DNA of 61,623 bases. Origin: Gammaproteobacteria bacterium (lineage in GTDB: Bacteria; Pseudomonadota; Gammaproteobacteria; Thiohalobacterales; Thiohalobacteraceae). Positions within the stretch are counted from its first letter, which is position 1; the number at the start of each line of letters is the position of its first letter. The DNA lies in the NCBI GenBank assembly GCA_019911805.1, contig JAIOJV010000116.1:1-61623 (forward strand), in the 5' to 3' direction. Below are positions 1-10,905 of the stretch, one piece after another. The notes under the pieces were generated by a model, which had not been told where the DNA came from, searched no databases, and saw nothing but the letters and a program-made list of their open reading frames with translations. The position numbers were made by a program, and so were the translations under genes.

Positions 1-137
1 CAGAAACTGTTCCCGCCGAGTCGGCTTGCGGTAGCGTTCAAAGTCACCGGTGGCGAAAGTCTGCTGTCTCATCGATACCTAACCGTTGTGAACCATGCGC
101 GTATTATCGCAGATGTTGGGACTTAATCAGAGTTGCC
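1..137 (-). mobile_element. IS5-family insertion sequence, one end (transposase N-terminus, partial)
   Basis: Reading leftwards from an ATG at 72, the first 24 codons give MRQQTFATGDFERYRKPTRR and then EQFL, which matches the N-terminus of IS5-family DDE transposases. The rest lies outside the window. The 65 bases before the ATG up to about 137 would be the terminal inverted repeat and leader. The tetramer CTAG at 138-141 fits the YTAR target of the IS5 subgroup, so the element probably ends at 137 or 138. It abuts the stop codon of the neighbouring zinc-ribbon gene. The family call is from recognition of the N-terminal sequence; the element boundaries are inferred. Confidence 0.7.
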
Positions 138-335
138 CTAGTTTCTACCTGTCCTGCTGGAGGGGAAGCTTACGGACTCTACTGCTGACCCTAAGGCGCT
201 ATTTGGCTGAGGAGTTTTTTTCTTAGTCGAATATTTACTTTCCCCTACGAGTTTGGCTGCCTCTAATGAGGTTCCGCATTCTATACAAAAATTTCCAGCG
301 CTTAGAATTTTTGCCCCACAATTTGGACAATACAT
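138..335 (-). CDS. small zinc-ribbon protein
   Basis: This 65-aa protein starts MYCPNCG and has a second Cys-x2-Cys pair (C3/C6 and C17/C20), the zinc-ribbon fold common at the N-terminus of prokaryotic regulators and membrane proteins. The remaining 45 residues are polar and low in complexity, so no enzymatic role can be assigned. The stop codon TAG lies inside the CTAG target of the adjoining IS, so the reading frame appears complete. Just upstream of the ATG is a run of nine Gs (minus strand) where the ribosome-binding site should be. It is the last gene of a minus-strand group that starts near 1892. Confidence 0.6.
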   Translation of the reverse strand: MYCPNCGAKILSAGNFCIECGTSLEAAKLVGESKYSTKKKTPQPNSALGSAVESVSFPSSRTGRN

Positions 336-340
336 GTTCG

Positions 341-349
341 CCCCCCCCC
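341..349 (-). promoter_or_regulatory. G9 tract at the ribosome-binding position
   Basis: Nine consecutive Cs on the plus strand (Gs in the transcript) lie 5 bases upstream of the ATG of the zinc-ribbon gene and serve as its only Shine-Dalgarno-like sequence. Homopolymers of this length slip during replication, so spacing to the start codon could vary between cells. Whether it does so is not shown by one sequence. Confidence 0.4.
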
Positions 350-478
350 TGCAATGAAACTCAGTGCTATAAACAATTCTTGAAAACTAGTATCACAAAT
401 CAGATTACTCGCGGTTAACCCACGCTTAGAATATAGGGCATAAAATCATTTCTCCTTAAACCCCGCGTGCAACGCCGA

Positions 479-1273
479 CTATAGAGCCATCACTGATTCT
501 GGGAACTCTGGCTCATTGACGATCTCATCCACAACATCGAGCAATTCATTGACCATTTCTTCAGGATTATCGGATTGTGCGACTTCCTGCGCCATATTTG
601 TAATATTGAAGACTATATGCCCACCATCACAGCGTTCATAGAAATTCATAAACAAGGTAGTATCCTCTGCGCCAATTTTGTATCTTTTACACATACTAGT
701 TACATAATCCGCCACATCACCACCATCAAGCAAAGCAATAGCAAGGCCGTAAATAGTCGCCATCTTAATGAGTTTCTTTTTTTCGCTATCTAGAGCCCTA
801 ACTCGCTTGCTTAATGATTTCATAGTCAAATGCACAATCTCGTCAAGCTCATTGGTAGAGCTTGAGTCAGTAGAGGCTGGCTCGACGTCATTGTCTTTAC
901 TCAACGACTTATTGATGTGGTCATGCAATTCAGTAAGACTTAGCCCATATATCCCTCTATGCGTCACATCGGAAGTGTCAATACCAATACACACTAACCG
1001 CCACAATATGTATCCAGGGATCGATACTAGTGAAAAAGGGAAGGCTGTGTGTAGTAAGCCAATAACTAATGCAGCAGGGAATGCCCAGAGCAAATGGAAT
1101 GCGGGAAATTCCATTTGTGGCAAGAGAACCAAAGATACAACGAATAGTAGTGTAGTGTTAACTGTTCCAGCAGCAACTCCCTCGCGTGTCCTTGTATTAG
1201 TTCTTATGCCATACAACCAAATCACTGTTATAAGTATGCCTAGTACATATATTGCTGGCTCAATAGAATCCAT
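479..1273 (-). CDS. membrane protein of unknown function
   Basis: A 264-aa protein with about three hydrophobic segments in its first 100 residues (around 5-20, 40-52 and 58-90), followed by a soluble, acidic, helix-rich C-terminal half containing a Ser/Thr-rich linker near residues 125-140. I do not recognise the family. It is preceded by the DUF6804 gene with a 19-base gap and looks co-transcribed with it. The base composition is more AT-rich than the housekeeping genes to the right, like the rest of the 0-4.6 kb block, which suggests acquisition. Confidence 0.7.
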   Translation of the reverse strand: MDSIEPAIYVLGILITVIWLYGIRTNTRTREGVAAGTVNTTLLFVVSLVLLPQMEFPAFHLLWAFPAALVIGLLHTAFPFSLVSIPGYILWRLVCIGIDTSDVTHRGIYGLSLTELHDHINKSLSKDNDVEPASTDSSSTNELDEIVHLTMKSLSKRVRALDSEKKKLIKMATIYGLAIALLDGGDVADYVTSMCKRYKIGAEDTTLFMNFYERCDGGHIVFNITNMAQEVAQSDNPEEMVNELLDVVDEIVNEPEFPESVMAL

Positions 1274-1292
1274 GCATCATCCCCTTAGTGTT

Positions 1293-1598
1293 CTAGATGC
1301 GTTCGTTTTCAGACTGCTGTACATGCCGTTTGGTCAGAAGCAAGAGAACACCGGCACCAATGTCGATGAATGCCCAAAACTCTTTTGGCAGGTGAATTAT
1401 GAGTATCGGGTTAAAAAGAAGCGCGAGCACCCCGAATACCCACGGAAGAGATTGGTTTTTACGTTCGTAACTTATGAGTGCAGCCCACGCGAACACGCCT
1501 GTTGCCACGAAGCGTAGTAGCATGTAGTAGCCATATGGCATAGGCGCAGCCCCAATGAATAGCATTGTGACCGCGATGTAGATTACTGCTGCTGGCAT
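1293..1598 (-). CDS. DUF6804-type small membrane protein
   Basis: A 101-aa protein with three or four membrane helices. The segments MPYGYYMLLRF (about residues 19-29) and FNPILIIHLPKEFWAFIDIG (about 61-80) resemble the DUF6804 family, small integral membrane proteins of unknown role. It starts 3 bases after the stop of the upstream gene, so the two are translated from one mRNA. The family name rests on recognition of these segments, not on a search. Confidence 0.65.
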   Translation of the reverse strand: MPAAVIYIAVTMLFIGAAPMPYGYYMLLRFVATGVFAWAALISYERKNQSLPWVFGVLALLFNPILIIHLPKEFWAFIDIGAGVLLLLTKRHVQQSENERI

Positions 1599-1601
1599 TG
1601 G

Positions 1602-1892
1602 CTATGACCTGTTCGATAATTTTTCCAGAACTCCCGCGCCCATTGCTATGACTACGATAACCGCAAATGGGCCGAAGAAAAGACTGCCCGCCTGTAGCCA
1701 GGACCAGTGCCAAGCTGTCACAGCACCGAACATACCGATGACAGTGCCTACAAGCGGCATATACGCAATAAAGAAAGCCAATGGGGCTGCAATTATCCAG
1801 TGAAGGCCGATCCAATCTTCAAGGCCAGTCATGACAGCAGCGAACTGGAAAAGACCAAGAATCATGTATGCGATGAAGACGATCACTTGCAT
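1602..1892 (-). CDS. small four-helix membrane protein
   Basis: I chose the ATG at 1892 (protein MQVIVFIAYMIL...) because AGGA lies about 9 bases upstream; a longer reading frame begins inside the RAYT-derived repeat and is unlikely. The 96-aa product is almost entirely hydrophobic, with repeated Gly and Trp residues, and ends in a short charged tail. Family unknown. Its 5' side is bounded by the surviving half of an attC site at 1913, so it is the first gene after that cassette junction. Confidence 0.6.
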   Translation of the reverse strand: MQVIVFIAYMILGLFQFAAVMTGLEDWIGLHWIIAAPLAFFIAYMPLVGTVIGMFGAVTAWHWSWLQAGSLFFGPFAVIVVIAMGAGVLEKLSNRS

Positions 1893-1912
1893 TGCGTTAT
1901 CCTTTGATGAAC

Positions 1913-1957
1913 ACCTAACATCCTGAGTTAACACGGCGTGCCGAAGGACCGTCTGAT
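1913..1957 (-). other. attC site remnant, R' half only
   Basis: On the minus strand the block ends ...GTTAACTCAGGATGTTAGGTG-like, with the GTTAGGT core and the CGGC/GCCG stem of the intact attC sites nearby. The other half (the RYYYAAC core) is missing: at about 1958 the sequence changes to the RAYT-derived repeat. The attC therefore appears to have been cut by the transposase-associated insertion. Confidence 0.5.
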
Positions 1958-1964
1958 CATATAT

Positions 1965-2131
1965 AAAAGGGGACAGATTTATTTTCACCGTTGATCCTTC
2001 CGTCGCGGTCGTCCCGGCCCCCTAGGCTCGATCCGTTGCCCAATATCGTTGTTCCACCTCACGTCGAAAATATTCGCTACCCGTCAACTACCCGCGCTGT
2101 ACCGCCTCACGAGTCAGTCGCCATTCATCTT
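1965..2131. repeat. direct repeat, copy 1 of the RAYT 3' end
   Basis: About 167 bases starting with AAAAGGGGACAGATTTATTTT, nearly identical to 2142-2307. Read on the minus strand it encodes the conserved C-terminus of a RAYT-type transposase. It is therefore a partial duplication of the transposase 3' end plus its terminal motif. Confidence 0.8.
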
Positions 2132-2141
2132 TGAGAGAGAC

Positions 2142-2775
2142 AAAAGGGGACAGATTTATTTTCATCGTTGATCCTTCCGTCGCGGTCGTCCCGGACCCCT
2201 AGGCTCGATCCGTGGCCCAATATCGTTGTCCACCTCACGTCGAAAACATTCGCTACCCGTCAACTACCCGCGCTGTACCGCCTCACGAGTCAGTTGCCAC
2301 TCATCTTCGGGCACACCCGAACCACCCACAGTCTCGATAGCGGTCTGTATACTTACTCACCGTCTCTCCCAGGGCCGTGTAACACAGATCCTGTTCCAGC
2401 CACCCCAATGCATCGTCCCCATCTTACGTCGATAGCGGGGCCATGGACATTCTTCCGGCTCGGCCGCTATTCACGCACGTACCGGATTAAGTTCCACGTA
2501 GCGGCAACACACTAAATAAGTAGGCCTCCGTCTAGATCGGGCTGGACTTGTAGCGACTTTCTCACAAGCTCCCTGTACGTCCCTCTAGTCGATTCACCCA
2601 GCACGCCTCCCGACCCGCCGGCCACTTCATCAAGCATCCCAGATTACCTGAATCACTACCCGGATCGATCGCCAGGTGCTTATGGTTCATCATTAAACAG
2701 TAGACATAAACCCGACAGCCCAGTGTGGTCTTCCAGTCCGTCAACGTATCCAGGTAATGCTGATAATCTTTTGGT
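2142..2775 (-). pseudogene. decayed REP-associated tyrosine transposase (RAYT, IS200-like)
   Basis: The minus strand encodes YCLMMNHKHLAI (about 2655-2690), which carries the HxH metal-binding pair of Y1 transposases, followed by a segment ending NRLEGRTGSL as in RAYTs. After that the frame is broken by several stops and frameshifts, but the remaining conserved blocks, including a C-terminal IEPRGPGRPRRK-like segment, can be followed through changing frames to about 2150. The N-terminus is missing. The remnant is flanked by inverted copies of AAAAGGGGACAGATTTATTT at 2142 and about 2780, with extra partial copies up to about 2840. RAYTs mobilise REP palindromes; this copy is dead. The 1893-2774 stretch holds no intact gene. 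Confidence 0.75.
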
Positions 2776-3479
2776 TAAAAAATAAATCTGTCCCCTTTTT
2801 GGGTCCCCTTTTTGGTCCCTGGTCCCCTTTTTGGTCCCTGTCGCGCCATGCTGTCAACGCTTATCGCTTCACCATTGACAGGCTCACTCTTCCACACAGG
2901 TTGCGACAACGGAGAATCATAAAATATAAAATGTTTATCGTTATCGGTGTAATCAGATGGGCAACTACTTAGCGTGGCCATACGAAGCTGACTTAGGTCG
3001 GCCGGAGAATAAAGTTTGGATTTGTCAAAAAGAAAAGGGCAGGCGTAATAGACGAACGCGCCACTATTATTCTTTGAAAGATGATATAAAAGTTCGTGCT
3101 GCGATCTGTCATTTGAAGACTTGCGGGCAGTGTACAGCGGCACACGAAAATATGGGGATGATGCGATAGGCGGAGGGTTCTTTCTAGAGCGCCTATCCAT
3201 ACGCTGTACGACTTTGAACTGCAAGAATATGCCGACAACGGTCGGGGTTACCGCATAGTTGGAGTTTTGAGCGGCTCCCTTTAGCAGCTTGAACAAGTCT
3301 CTATCGGAAAGCTGCGACATCACGAATGCCTGATCAAAGCCTACAAATTTCTCAAGTTGTGTCGAGTACTTGTAGAAATTGAACTGCGTTCCCGGGCCTA
3401 GGCCAAGCTTGTCCTTCACGAGGTTCATCAGCGCTCCGTGAAAGTGCATTTCGAGTACGGTCTCGTTTATTGTCACCAA
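2775..3479 (-). CDS. cassette protein of unknown function with a RAYT-derived tail
   Basis: A 234-aa soluble protein. Residues 1 to about 210 look like an ordinary globular protein; I do not recognise the family. The last ~22 residues (RQGPKRGPGTKKGTQKGD...) are a translation of the GGGGAC-rich terminal repeats of the RAYT remnant, so the native C-terminus has probably been replaced. Upstream it is bounded by the attC at 3495-3555; its own attC would have stood downstream and is represented only by the half-site at 1913. It is therefore a gene cassette disrupted at its 3' end. Confidence 0.6.
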   Translation of the reverse strand: MVTINETVLEMHFHGALMNLVKDKLGLGPGTQFNFYKYSTQLEKFVGFDQAFVMSQLSDRDLFKLLKGAAQNSNYAVTPTVVGIFLQFKVVQRMDRRSRKNPPPIASSPYFRVPLYTARKSSNDRSQHELLYHLSKNNSGAFVYYACPFLFDKSKLYSPADLSQLRMATLSSCPSDYTDNDKHFIFYDSPLSQPVWKSEPVNGEAISVDSMARQGPKRGPGTKKGTQKGDRFIF

Positions 3480-3494
3480 CTATCCTCGTTTGGC

Positions 3495-3555
3495 GCCTAA
3501 CGCGCCGGTAAGCGGAACGCCGCTTTTGCGCGTCCGCTTGACCGGTCAGTTAGAA
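3495..3555 (-). other. attC recombination site
   Basis: Core sites GCCTAAC (3495-3501) and GTTAGAA (3549-3555) enclose an imperfect palindrome with an inner CGCC/GGCG-type stem. On the minus strand its RYYYAAC core (GTTCTAAC) is the exact complement of the GTTAGAAC that begins the same cassette at about 4033, as expected for an excisable cassette carrying the gene at 3546-4010. Confidence 0.85.
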
Positions 3556-4010
3556 CTCATCTTTTCACTTTGTATATCGATACCGCCTGAAAAGGCTCCC
3601 AAAGCAAATAAGCCGCTCACGCCCAGAGGTATGTAGAAGTAACCACCGCTGTAGGCGAGCAGGAAGATCCCAAAGACTGCGATAACATACGAAAGCTGGC
3701 GGTGTCTTGCTGGAAAACGAGCATCCGAATATCGGTCAAGACGAATGCCTCTATCTATCCATGCCAACATGGCCACAACCACACTTGCCGCCCAGAGAAA
3801 CCACCCATACCACTGTGTTCCATTTGTATAAACAGATATTCCAGATCGTTCCCACGTTCCAGGTAATGACCAGATTCCTGTAATCACTCCCCACGCTGCA
3901 TAAGACGCAACCAAGGCATGAACAATTGCTATGCTTTCTACCCTTACGTTCCGAATGGGACTGGTGGCCGCAAGCAAGGGCCAAAGCAATATTGCCCATT
4001 TCATGGTCAC
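3546..4010 (-). CDS. cassette-encoded membrane protein
   Basis: A 154-aa protein with about four membrane helices (roughly residues 5-20, 30-48, 68-85 and 105-140). I take the GTG at 4010 because GGAG stands 6 bases before it; the ATG two codons later is the alternative. The stop codon lies inside the attC, typical for cassette genes. No family recognised. Composition is AT-richer than the chromosome to the right. Confidence 0.65.
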   Translation of the reverse strand: MTMKWAILLWPLLAATSPIRNVRVESIAIVHALVASYAAWGVITGIWSLPGTWERSGISVYTNGTQWYGWFLWAASVVVAMLAWIDRGIRLDRYSDARFPARHRQLSYVIAVFGIFLLAYSGGYFYIPLGVSGLFALGAFSGGIDIQSEKMSSN

Positions 4011-4026
4011 CGATATCTCCGGCGAG

Positions 4027-4087
4027 TTCTAACGATTAAGCTGTGCGGCGCGACGTAAGGAGCGTCCGAACGAGCGCCTTGTTATGC
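4027..4087 (-). other. attC recombination site
   Basis: Cores TTCTAAC (4027-4033) and GTTATGC (4081-4087) flank an imperfect palindrome containing AGCGCCTT, the conserved minus-strand AAGGCGCT of many attC sites. The minus-strand RYYYAAC core (GCATAAC) is the exact complement of the GTTATGC that begins this cassette at 4527-4533, which defines the cassette as about 4028-4533. Confidence 0.9.
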
Positions 4088-4092
4088 GTTTT

Positions 4093-4512
4093 TTACCATC
4101 CATGTGATTCCATATAGCGCCGAACTTCATCTGTTTCTCTACCTTCTAGAGCCCATAGGTTGTCAACCGCTCTACCAATAATTTCATCTGCTGCTTCACG
4201 TGGCACAGTCATTGACTCGCCATCAGTCGAATGTTTAAGGCCATTCCTAAAATAAGTTTGCATCTCGATGAAATTCTTCTTAGGCCATTCTTCATTAAAG
4301 GCATGCTTGCCTACTTTTACACAAAATTCTGCAAACTCCCCTAATGAATGTTGCCGCCCTGTAGTTTCTAGAAGCTTACCTAGTATTTCTTCAGCAGCTC
4401 CAGCCAAAGTAATTGCAGAAATAATATCCCCATTCAAATAGTGTCGTATTGCAGCATCTAATTGATGAACTGCAATTTCCAATTTTGTAAGTGTTATTGA
4501 GTCATTTTCCAT
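4093..4512 (-). CDS. cassette protein with HEPN-like Rx4H motif
   Basis: A 139-aa, mostly helical protein. The middle segment ITLAGAAEEILGKLLE (about 34-49) and the motif RNGLKH (R89-H94) match the Rx4-6H signature of HEPN-domain nucleases, often seen in toxins and abortive-infection proteins. The size fits a single HEPN four-helix bundle. No antitoxin gene is visible beside it; it is the first gene of the array, just after the shared 58-bp element. Family assignment is inference from the motif and predicted helices; a non-catalytic role is possible. Confidence 0.6.
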   Translation of the reverse strand: MENDSITLTKLEIAVHQLDAAIRHYLNGDIISAITLAGAAEEILGKLLETTGRQHSLGEFAEFCVKVGKHAFNEEWPKKNFIEMQTYFRNGLKHSTDGESMTVPREAADEIIGRAVDNLWALEGRETDEVRRYMESHGW

Positions 4513-4529
4513 ATCTGATTAACTACGCA

Positions 4530-4587
4530 TAACTACAATTGGGGATCCTAAAAGCTCCGTTGCATACGGAGTATTTGGGCTCCATAA
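4530..4587 (-). other. 58-bp element at the entry of cassette array 1 (terminator-like hairpin)
   Basis: Aligned without gaps to 36834-36891 with 49 of 58 positions identical. On the minus strand it contains CTCCGT, a 5-base loop, ACGGAG and then CTTTT, a short terminator-like hairpin about 110 bases after the glmS stop. It ends in the GTTA of the first cassette core, so its 3' edge coincides with the G/TT crossover point. It may be the glmS terminator, an attI-like site, or both. Confidence 0.75.
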
Positions 4588-4696
4588 CCATTCTACCCTG
4601 CCTGAAACTAAGGGCTTAGATTCCTGATAGGGCGCCTAAATGGAAATTCAAATGGAGCATGGAGGCTCATACACGCACTCCTTCCTCATACCTTTT

Positions 4697-6529
<1,833 letters not shown>

Positions 6530-6552
6530 ATCCGTTTACCTTCTGTTGTCTG

Positions 6553-6815
6553 CCATGAACCGCCAAGACGCGGAGAGTGCCAAGAAAACCCGTTTTGAAC
6601 CGCCAAGACGCCAAGAACGCCAAGAAAATCCATGTCTATGTAAAAGACAACGGGCCAAGGCTTGCGCTTATTCCTGCGCTTTCACGGGTATTCATTTCAA
6701 AAATTGTTTTCTTGGCGCTCTTAGCGCCTTGGCGGTTCACAGACCTTTCTTGGCGCCCTTGGCGTCTTGGCGGTTCAAACACCTTGGCGCCCTCCGTGTC
6801 TTGGCGGTTCATAAA
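6553..6815. repeat. inverted word-repeat spacer (GAACCGCCAAGACGCCAAG type)
   Basis: The left part (about 6557-6630) has several copies of a word like ACCGCCAAGACGCCAAGAA; the right part (about 6706-6815) has its reverse complement TTCTTGGCGTCTTGGCGGTT several times. The arms could pair into a long imperfect stem between glmU and glmS in the transcript. The same word fills the parB-parA gap at 17403-17701. No gene is seen here. Confidence 0.85.
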
Positions 6816-6817
6816 AT

Positions 6818-8194
6818 TCATCTCTTCTTCACCGGCCGCTGCCAGCCCGGCCGGGTTTCCTGTCTGGCGCGGCTGTAGGTGAGCTCGCCGGGTGGCGCGT
6901 CGCGGGTGAGGGTCGTGCCTGCACCCAGGGTCGCGCCGGCGCCGACTTTCACCGGGGCGATCAGCTGCGTGTCCGAGCCGATGAAGGCGTCATCCTCGAT
7001 AACGGTGCGGTGCTTGTTGGCGCCGTCGTAATTGCAGGTGATGGTGCCGGCGCCGACATTGACGCGCCGGCCGATGGTCGTGTCACCGATGTAGCTCAGG
7101 TGATTCACCTTGGAGCCAGTGTCGATAGTCGATTTCTTGATCTCGACGAAATTGCCGATGTGCACGTCGTCGGCCAGGCGTGTCTCGGGACGGATGCGCG
7201 CGAACGGGCCAATGCGCGCGTTGCGACCAATGATGGCATCCTCGATGACACAATGTGCCTGCACCACGGTATCGGCGCCGATCTCGCTATTGCGGATCAG
7301 GCAACCGGGACCGATGTGCACCCGGTCGCCGAGCTTCACCCTGCCCTCGAAGATCACGTTCACGTCGACGGTCACGTCCTGACCGTGCTCCAGGCTGCCG
7401 CGCAGATCGAAGCGTGCCGGGTCGTACAGGGTGACGCCCGCGTGCAGCAGCCGCTGTGCCTGTCGGTATTGATATTCGCGCTCAAGCCCGACGAGCTGGG
7501 CGCGGTCGTTGACCCCGAGGATCTCCGTCGGTGTGTACGGGGCGATGGTCTCGATGGCCATCCCCTCGGCGGCGGCCTGGGCGATGACGTCGGTGAGGTA
7601 ATACTCGCCCTGGCTATTGCCGTTGCCCAGCCGCGCGACCCAGCGCTTGAGCGGGGCGGCGTCGACGGCGAGGAAGCCGGTATTGATCTCGTGGATACAC
7701 AGCTGTTCGGGCGTCGCGTCCTTTTGCTCGACGATGCCGGTGACCCGGCCCCCTGCAGCGGCGGGGGCGTCGCGCAGGATGCGGCCGTAGCCGCTCGGGT
7801 CGGCGAGCTCGGCGGTCAACAGACCGAAACGTCCGCCGTCGGCGGCGGCCAGCAGGCGACCCAGGGTGTCGGTACCGATCAACGGCACGTCGCCATAGAG
7901 CACCAGCACGCGATCGCCGTCGGGGACGGCCGGCAAGGCCTGGGCGACGGCGTGGCCGGTGCCGAGCTGCTCGGTCTGCTCGACCCATGTCAGCCGGCGC
8001 GCGGCCAGGCGCTCGCGCACCTGCTCACCACCGTGACCGTAGACGATGTGGATGGAGTCGGCACCCAGGGCCTCGGCGGCGTCGATGACATGTTCCAGCA
8101 ATGGTCGGCCGGCCAGAGGGTGCAGGACCTTGGGCAAGGTGGAGCGCATGCGCGTGCCCCGGCCCGCGGCGAGGATGATGATACTCAACGGCAT
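6818..8194 (-). CDS. glmU: bifunctional GlcN-1-P acetyltransferase / GlcNAc-1-P uridyltransferase
   Basis: Catalyses the last two steps to UDP-GlcNAc. The 458-aa protein has the N-terminal pyrophosphorylase motif LAAGRGTRMRS (about 8-18) and a C-terminal left-handed beta-helix of hexapeptide repeats (about 250-430) for acetyl transfer. The ATG at 8194 gives MPLSIIIL, the normal start; the frame stays open further upstream but without family similarity. It sits between the atp operon and glmS, the common gammaproteobacterial order. Confidence 0.97.
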   Translation of the reverse strand: MPLSIIILAAGRGTRMRSTLPKVLHPLAGRPLLEHVIDAAEALGADSIHIVYGHGGEQVRERLAARRLTWVEQTEQLGTGHAVAQALPAVPDGDRVLVLYGDVPLIGTDTLGRLLAAADGGRFGLLTAELADPSGYGRILRDAPAAAGGRVTGIVEQKDATPEQLCIHEINTGFLAVDAAPLKRWVARLGNGNSQGEYYLTDVIAQAAAEGMAIETIAPYTPTEILGVNDRAQLVGLEREYQYRQAQRLLHAGVTLYDPARFDLRGSLEHGQDVTVDVNVIFEGRVKLGDRVHIGPGCLIRNSEIGADTVVQAHCVIEDAIIGRNARIGPFARIRPETRLADDVHIGNFVEIKKSTIDTGSKVNHLSYIGDTTIGRRVNVGAGTITCNYDGANKHRTVIEDDAFIGSDTQLIAPVKVGAGATLGAGTTLTRDAPPGELTYSRARQETRPGWQRPVKKR

Positions 8195-8396
8195 GGTAGT
8201 CGCCTGTCTCCCATCGGCTGGGGTGGTTCCCTGCGGGGCAGTGTACGGTGCCGATCTGGCTGGTCGCGGCGCGGCGATTCCAGGTGACCCCGGGTGACCT
8301 CGCGGGTGTGTCGGCTCGGGGGGGATCATACCACGGCTGGTTTCGACGACCGCAGGGCCGTCAGGCGCAAACGCCTGTAAGCGGGGGCCGACCGGT

Positions 8397-8555
8397 TCAG
8401 CGCCCCGGGCCGGTGACCTGGCGAAGCTCGTCGGCGGCCGCGGCGCGCACGGTCTGGACCCGCACCTCGAAGTACAGGGTCTTGCCAGCGCAGGGAGGGT
8501 TGCAGTCGACGGTACGCGTGACGAGCTTGGTGCGGGCGCTGCGTCGGTCGGTCAT
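8397..8555 (-). CDS. hypothetical 52-aa protein between atpC and glmU
   Basis: The frame from ATG 8555 to TGA 8397 reads MTDRRSARTKLVTRTVDCNP and ends RQVTGPGR. Nearly every third codon position is G or C, as in the neighbouring real genes, and it is free of stops on the expected strand. It has two cysteines (C18, C22) spaced x3. There is no clear Shine-Dalgarno sequence; the upstream bases belong to a word repeat. I do not recognise the family, and a non-coding stretch with a chance frame is possible. Confidence 0.45.
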   Translation of the reverse strand: MTDRRSARTKLVTRTVDCNPPCAGKTLYFEVRVQTVRAAAADELRQVTGPGR

Positions 8556-8558
8556 GTT

Positions 8559-8640
8559 GGTTTGGGAGTGAGGCGTGAGGCGTAAATTCTGCCCCTCCTA
8601 ACTCCTAACTCCTAACTCCTCACGCCTCACCCCTCACTCG
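8559..8640. repeat. inverted word repeat (GTGAGGCGTGAGGC type)
   Basis: GGAGTGAGGCGTGAGGCG at the left is answered by CTCCTAACTCC (three tandem copies) and CCTCACGCCTCACCCCTCAC at the right. The arms are complementary and sit just downstream of atpC, so the stem could act as a 3' end stabiliser or weak terminator for the atp mRNA. The same words recur at 16200-16490. Confidence 0.8.
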
Positions 8641-8642
8641 AC

Positions 8643-9065
8643 TCAGCCCCGTCCCTTGCGCAACTTATGGATGGTGCGCAGCTGGGCGACGGCCTCGGCC
8701 AGTTCGGCCTGTGCCTTGGCGTGGTCGATGCCGGCCTTGGTGTCTATCAGCAGCTTCTCGGCGTGTTCCTTCGCCGCCAGGGCCGCGGCCTCGTCGAGAT
8801 CCCTGGCGCGCAGGGCGGTGTCCGACAATATGGTCACCACATGCGGCTGCACCTCCAGCATACCGCCGGAGACGTAGAAGGTCTGCTCCTTGCCGTCATC
8901 GGTCTGCACGCGTACCTCACCAGGTTTGAGGGAGGTAAGCATGGGTGCGTGACGTGGCGCGATGCCGACCTCGCCCATCTCGGCGGGTGCGAACACCATG
9001 GTCGCCGACCCGGAGAAGATCGCGGCTTCCGCACTTACGATGTCGACGTGAATGGTCATGGCCAT
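8643..9065 (-). CDS. atpC: ATP synthase epsilon subunit
   Basis: Central-stalk subunit of F1 that regulates ATP hydrolysis. The 140-aa product starts [13 protein letters not shown] at ATG 9065, and has the N-terminal beta-sandwich with [20 protein letters not shown] (about 30-49) and a C-terminal helical hairpin ending RKGRG. Last gene of the operon. It is separated from atpD by an unusual 340-base spacer of inverted word repeats. Confidence 0.96.
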   Translation of the reverse strand: MAMTIHVDIVSAEAAIFSGSATMVFAPAEMGEVGIAPRHAPMLTSLKPGEVRVQTDDGKEQTFYVSGGMLEVQPHVVTILSDTALRARDLDEAAALAAKEHAEKLLIDTKAGIDHAKAQAELAEAVAQLRTIHKLRKGRG

Positions 9066-9405
9066 AAATTCAGATCCAAGTTGCAAGATACAAGATGCAA
9101 GTAAAAACTCCCGTGCACAACTTCACGGCACGATACATATTGATGCAAGTCGCTCAAGCTCGGAGGCGCCCACCACACTTCAAACAATGCTTCCGGTTTT
9201 CACTTGTCTCTCGCAACTTGCCTCTCCTATATCAGATACAAGATGCAAGTAAAAATCGCGCCTTACTTCACCGCGTGATGTCCATTAAAGCAAGTTGCGC
9301 AAGTTTCCGACTATCCCGACAATGTCGTGGTACATTCGGTTTTCACTTGTATCTTGCAACTTGCCTCTTGCAACTCGTCTTTTGCAGCTTGCCTCTTGCA
9401 TCTCC
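9066..9405. repeat. inverted word-repeat spacer between atpD and atpC (CTTGTATCTTGCAACTTG type)
   Basis: Words such as TTGCAAGATACAAGATGCAA occur at about 9074-9110 and 9233-9256, and the complementary words ACTTGTATCTTGCAACTTGC, CTCTTGCAACTC and CTTGCATC fill 9345-9402. No reading frame of interest. The transcript would fold into long, partly alternative stems between the beta and epsilon genes, which are made in a 3:1 ratio in the complex. Confidence 0.85.

Positions 9406-10905
<1,500 letters not shown>

Noticed and set aside
2168-2515. Plus-strand frames through the 2.1-2.5 kb region
   Set aside because: The minus strand of the same stretch reads as conserved RAYT segments with frameshifts, which explains the sequence better.
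4530-4587. Similarity of the shared element to class 1 integron attI1 (TTATGGAGC at the outer end)
   Set aside because: Only nine bases agree and the rest, including spacing to the GTT core, does not; not evidence of homology.
6530-6817. glmS ribozyme or riboswitch upstream of glmS
   Set aside because: That RNA is a Gram-positive feature and the gap consists of word repeats with no similar core.
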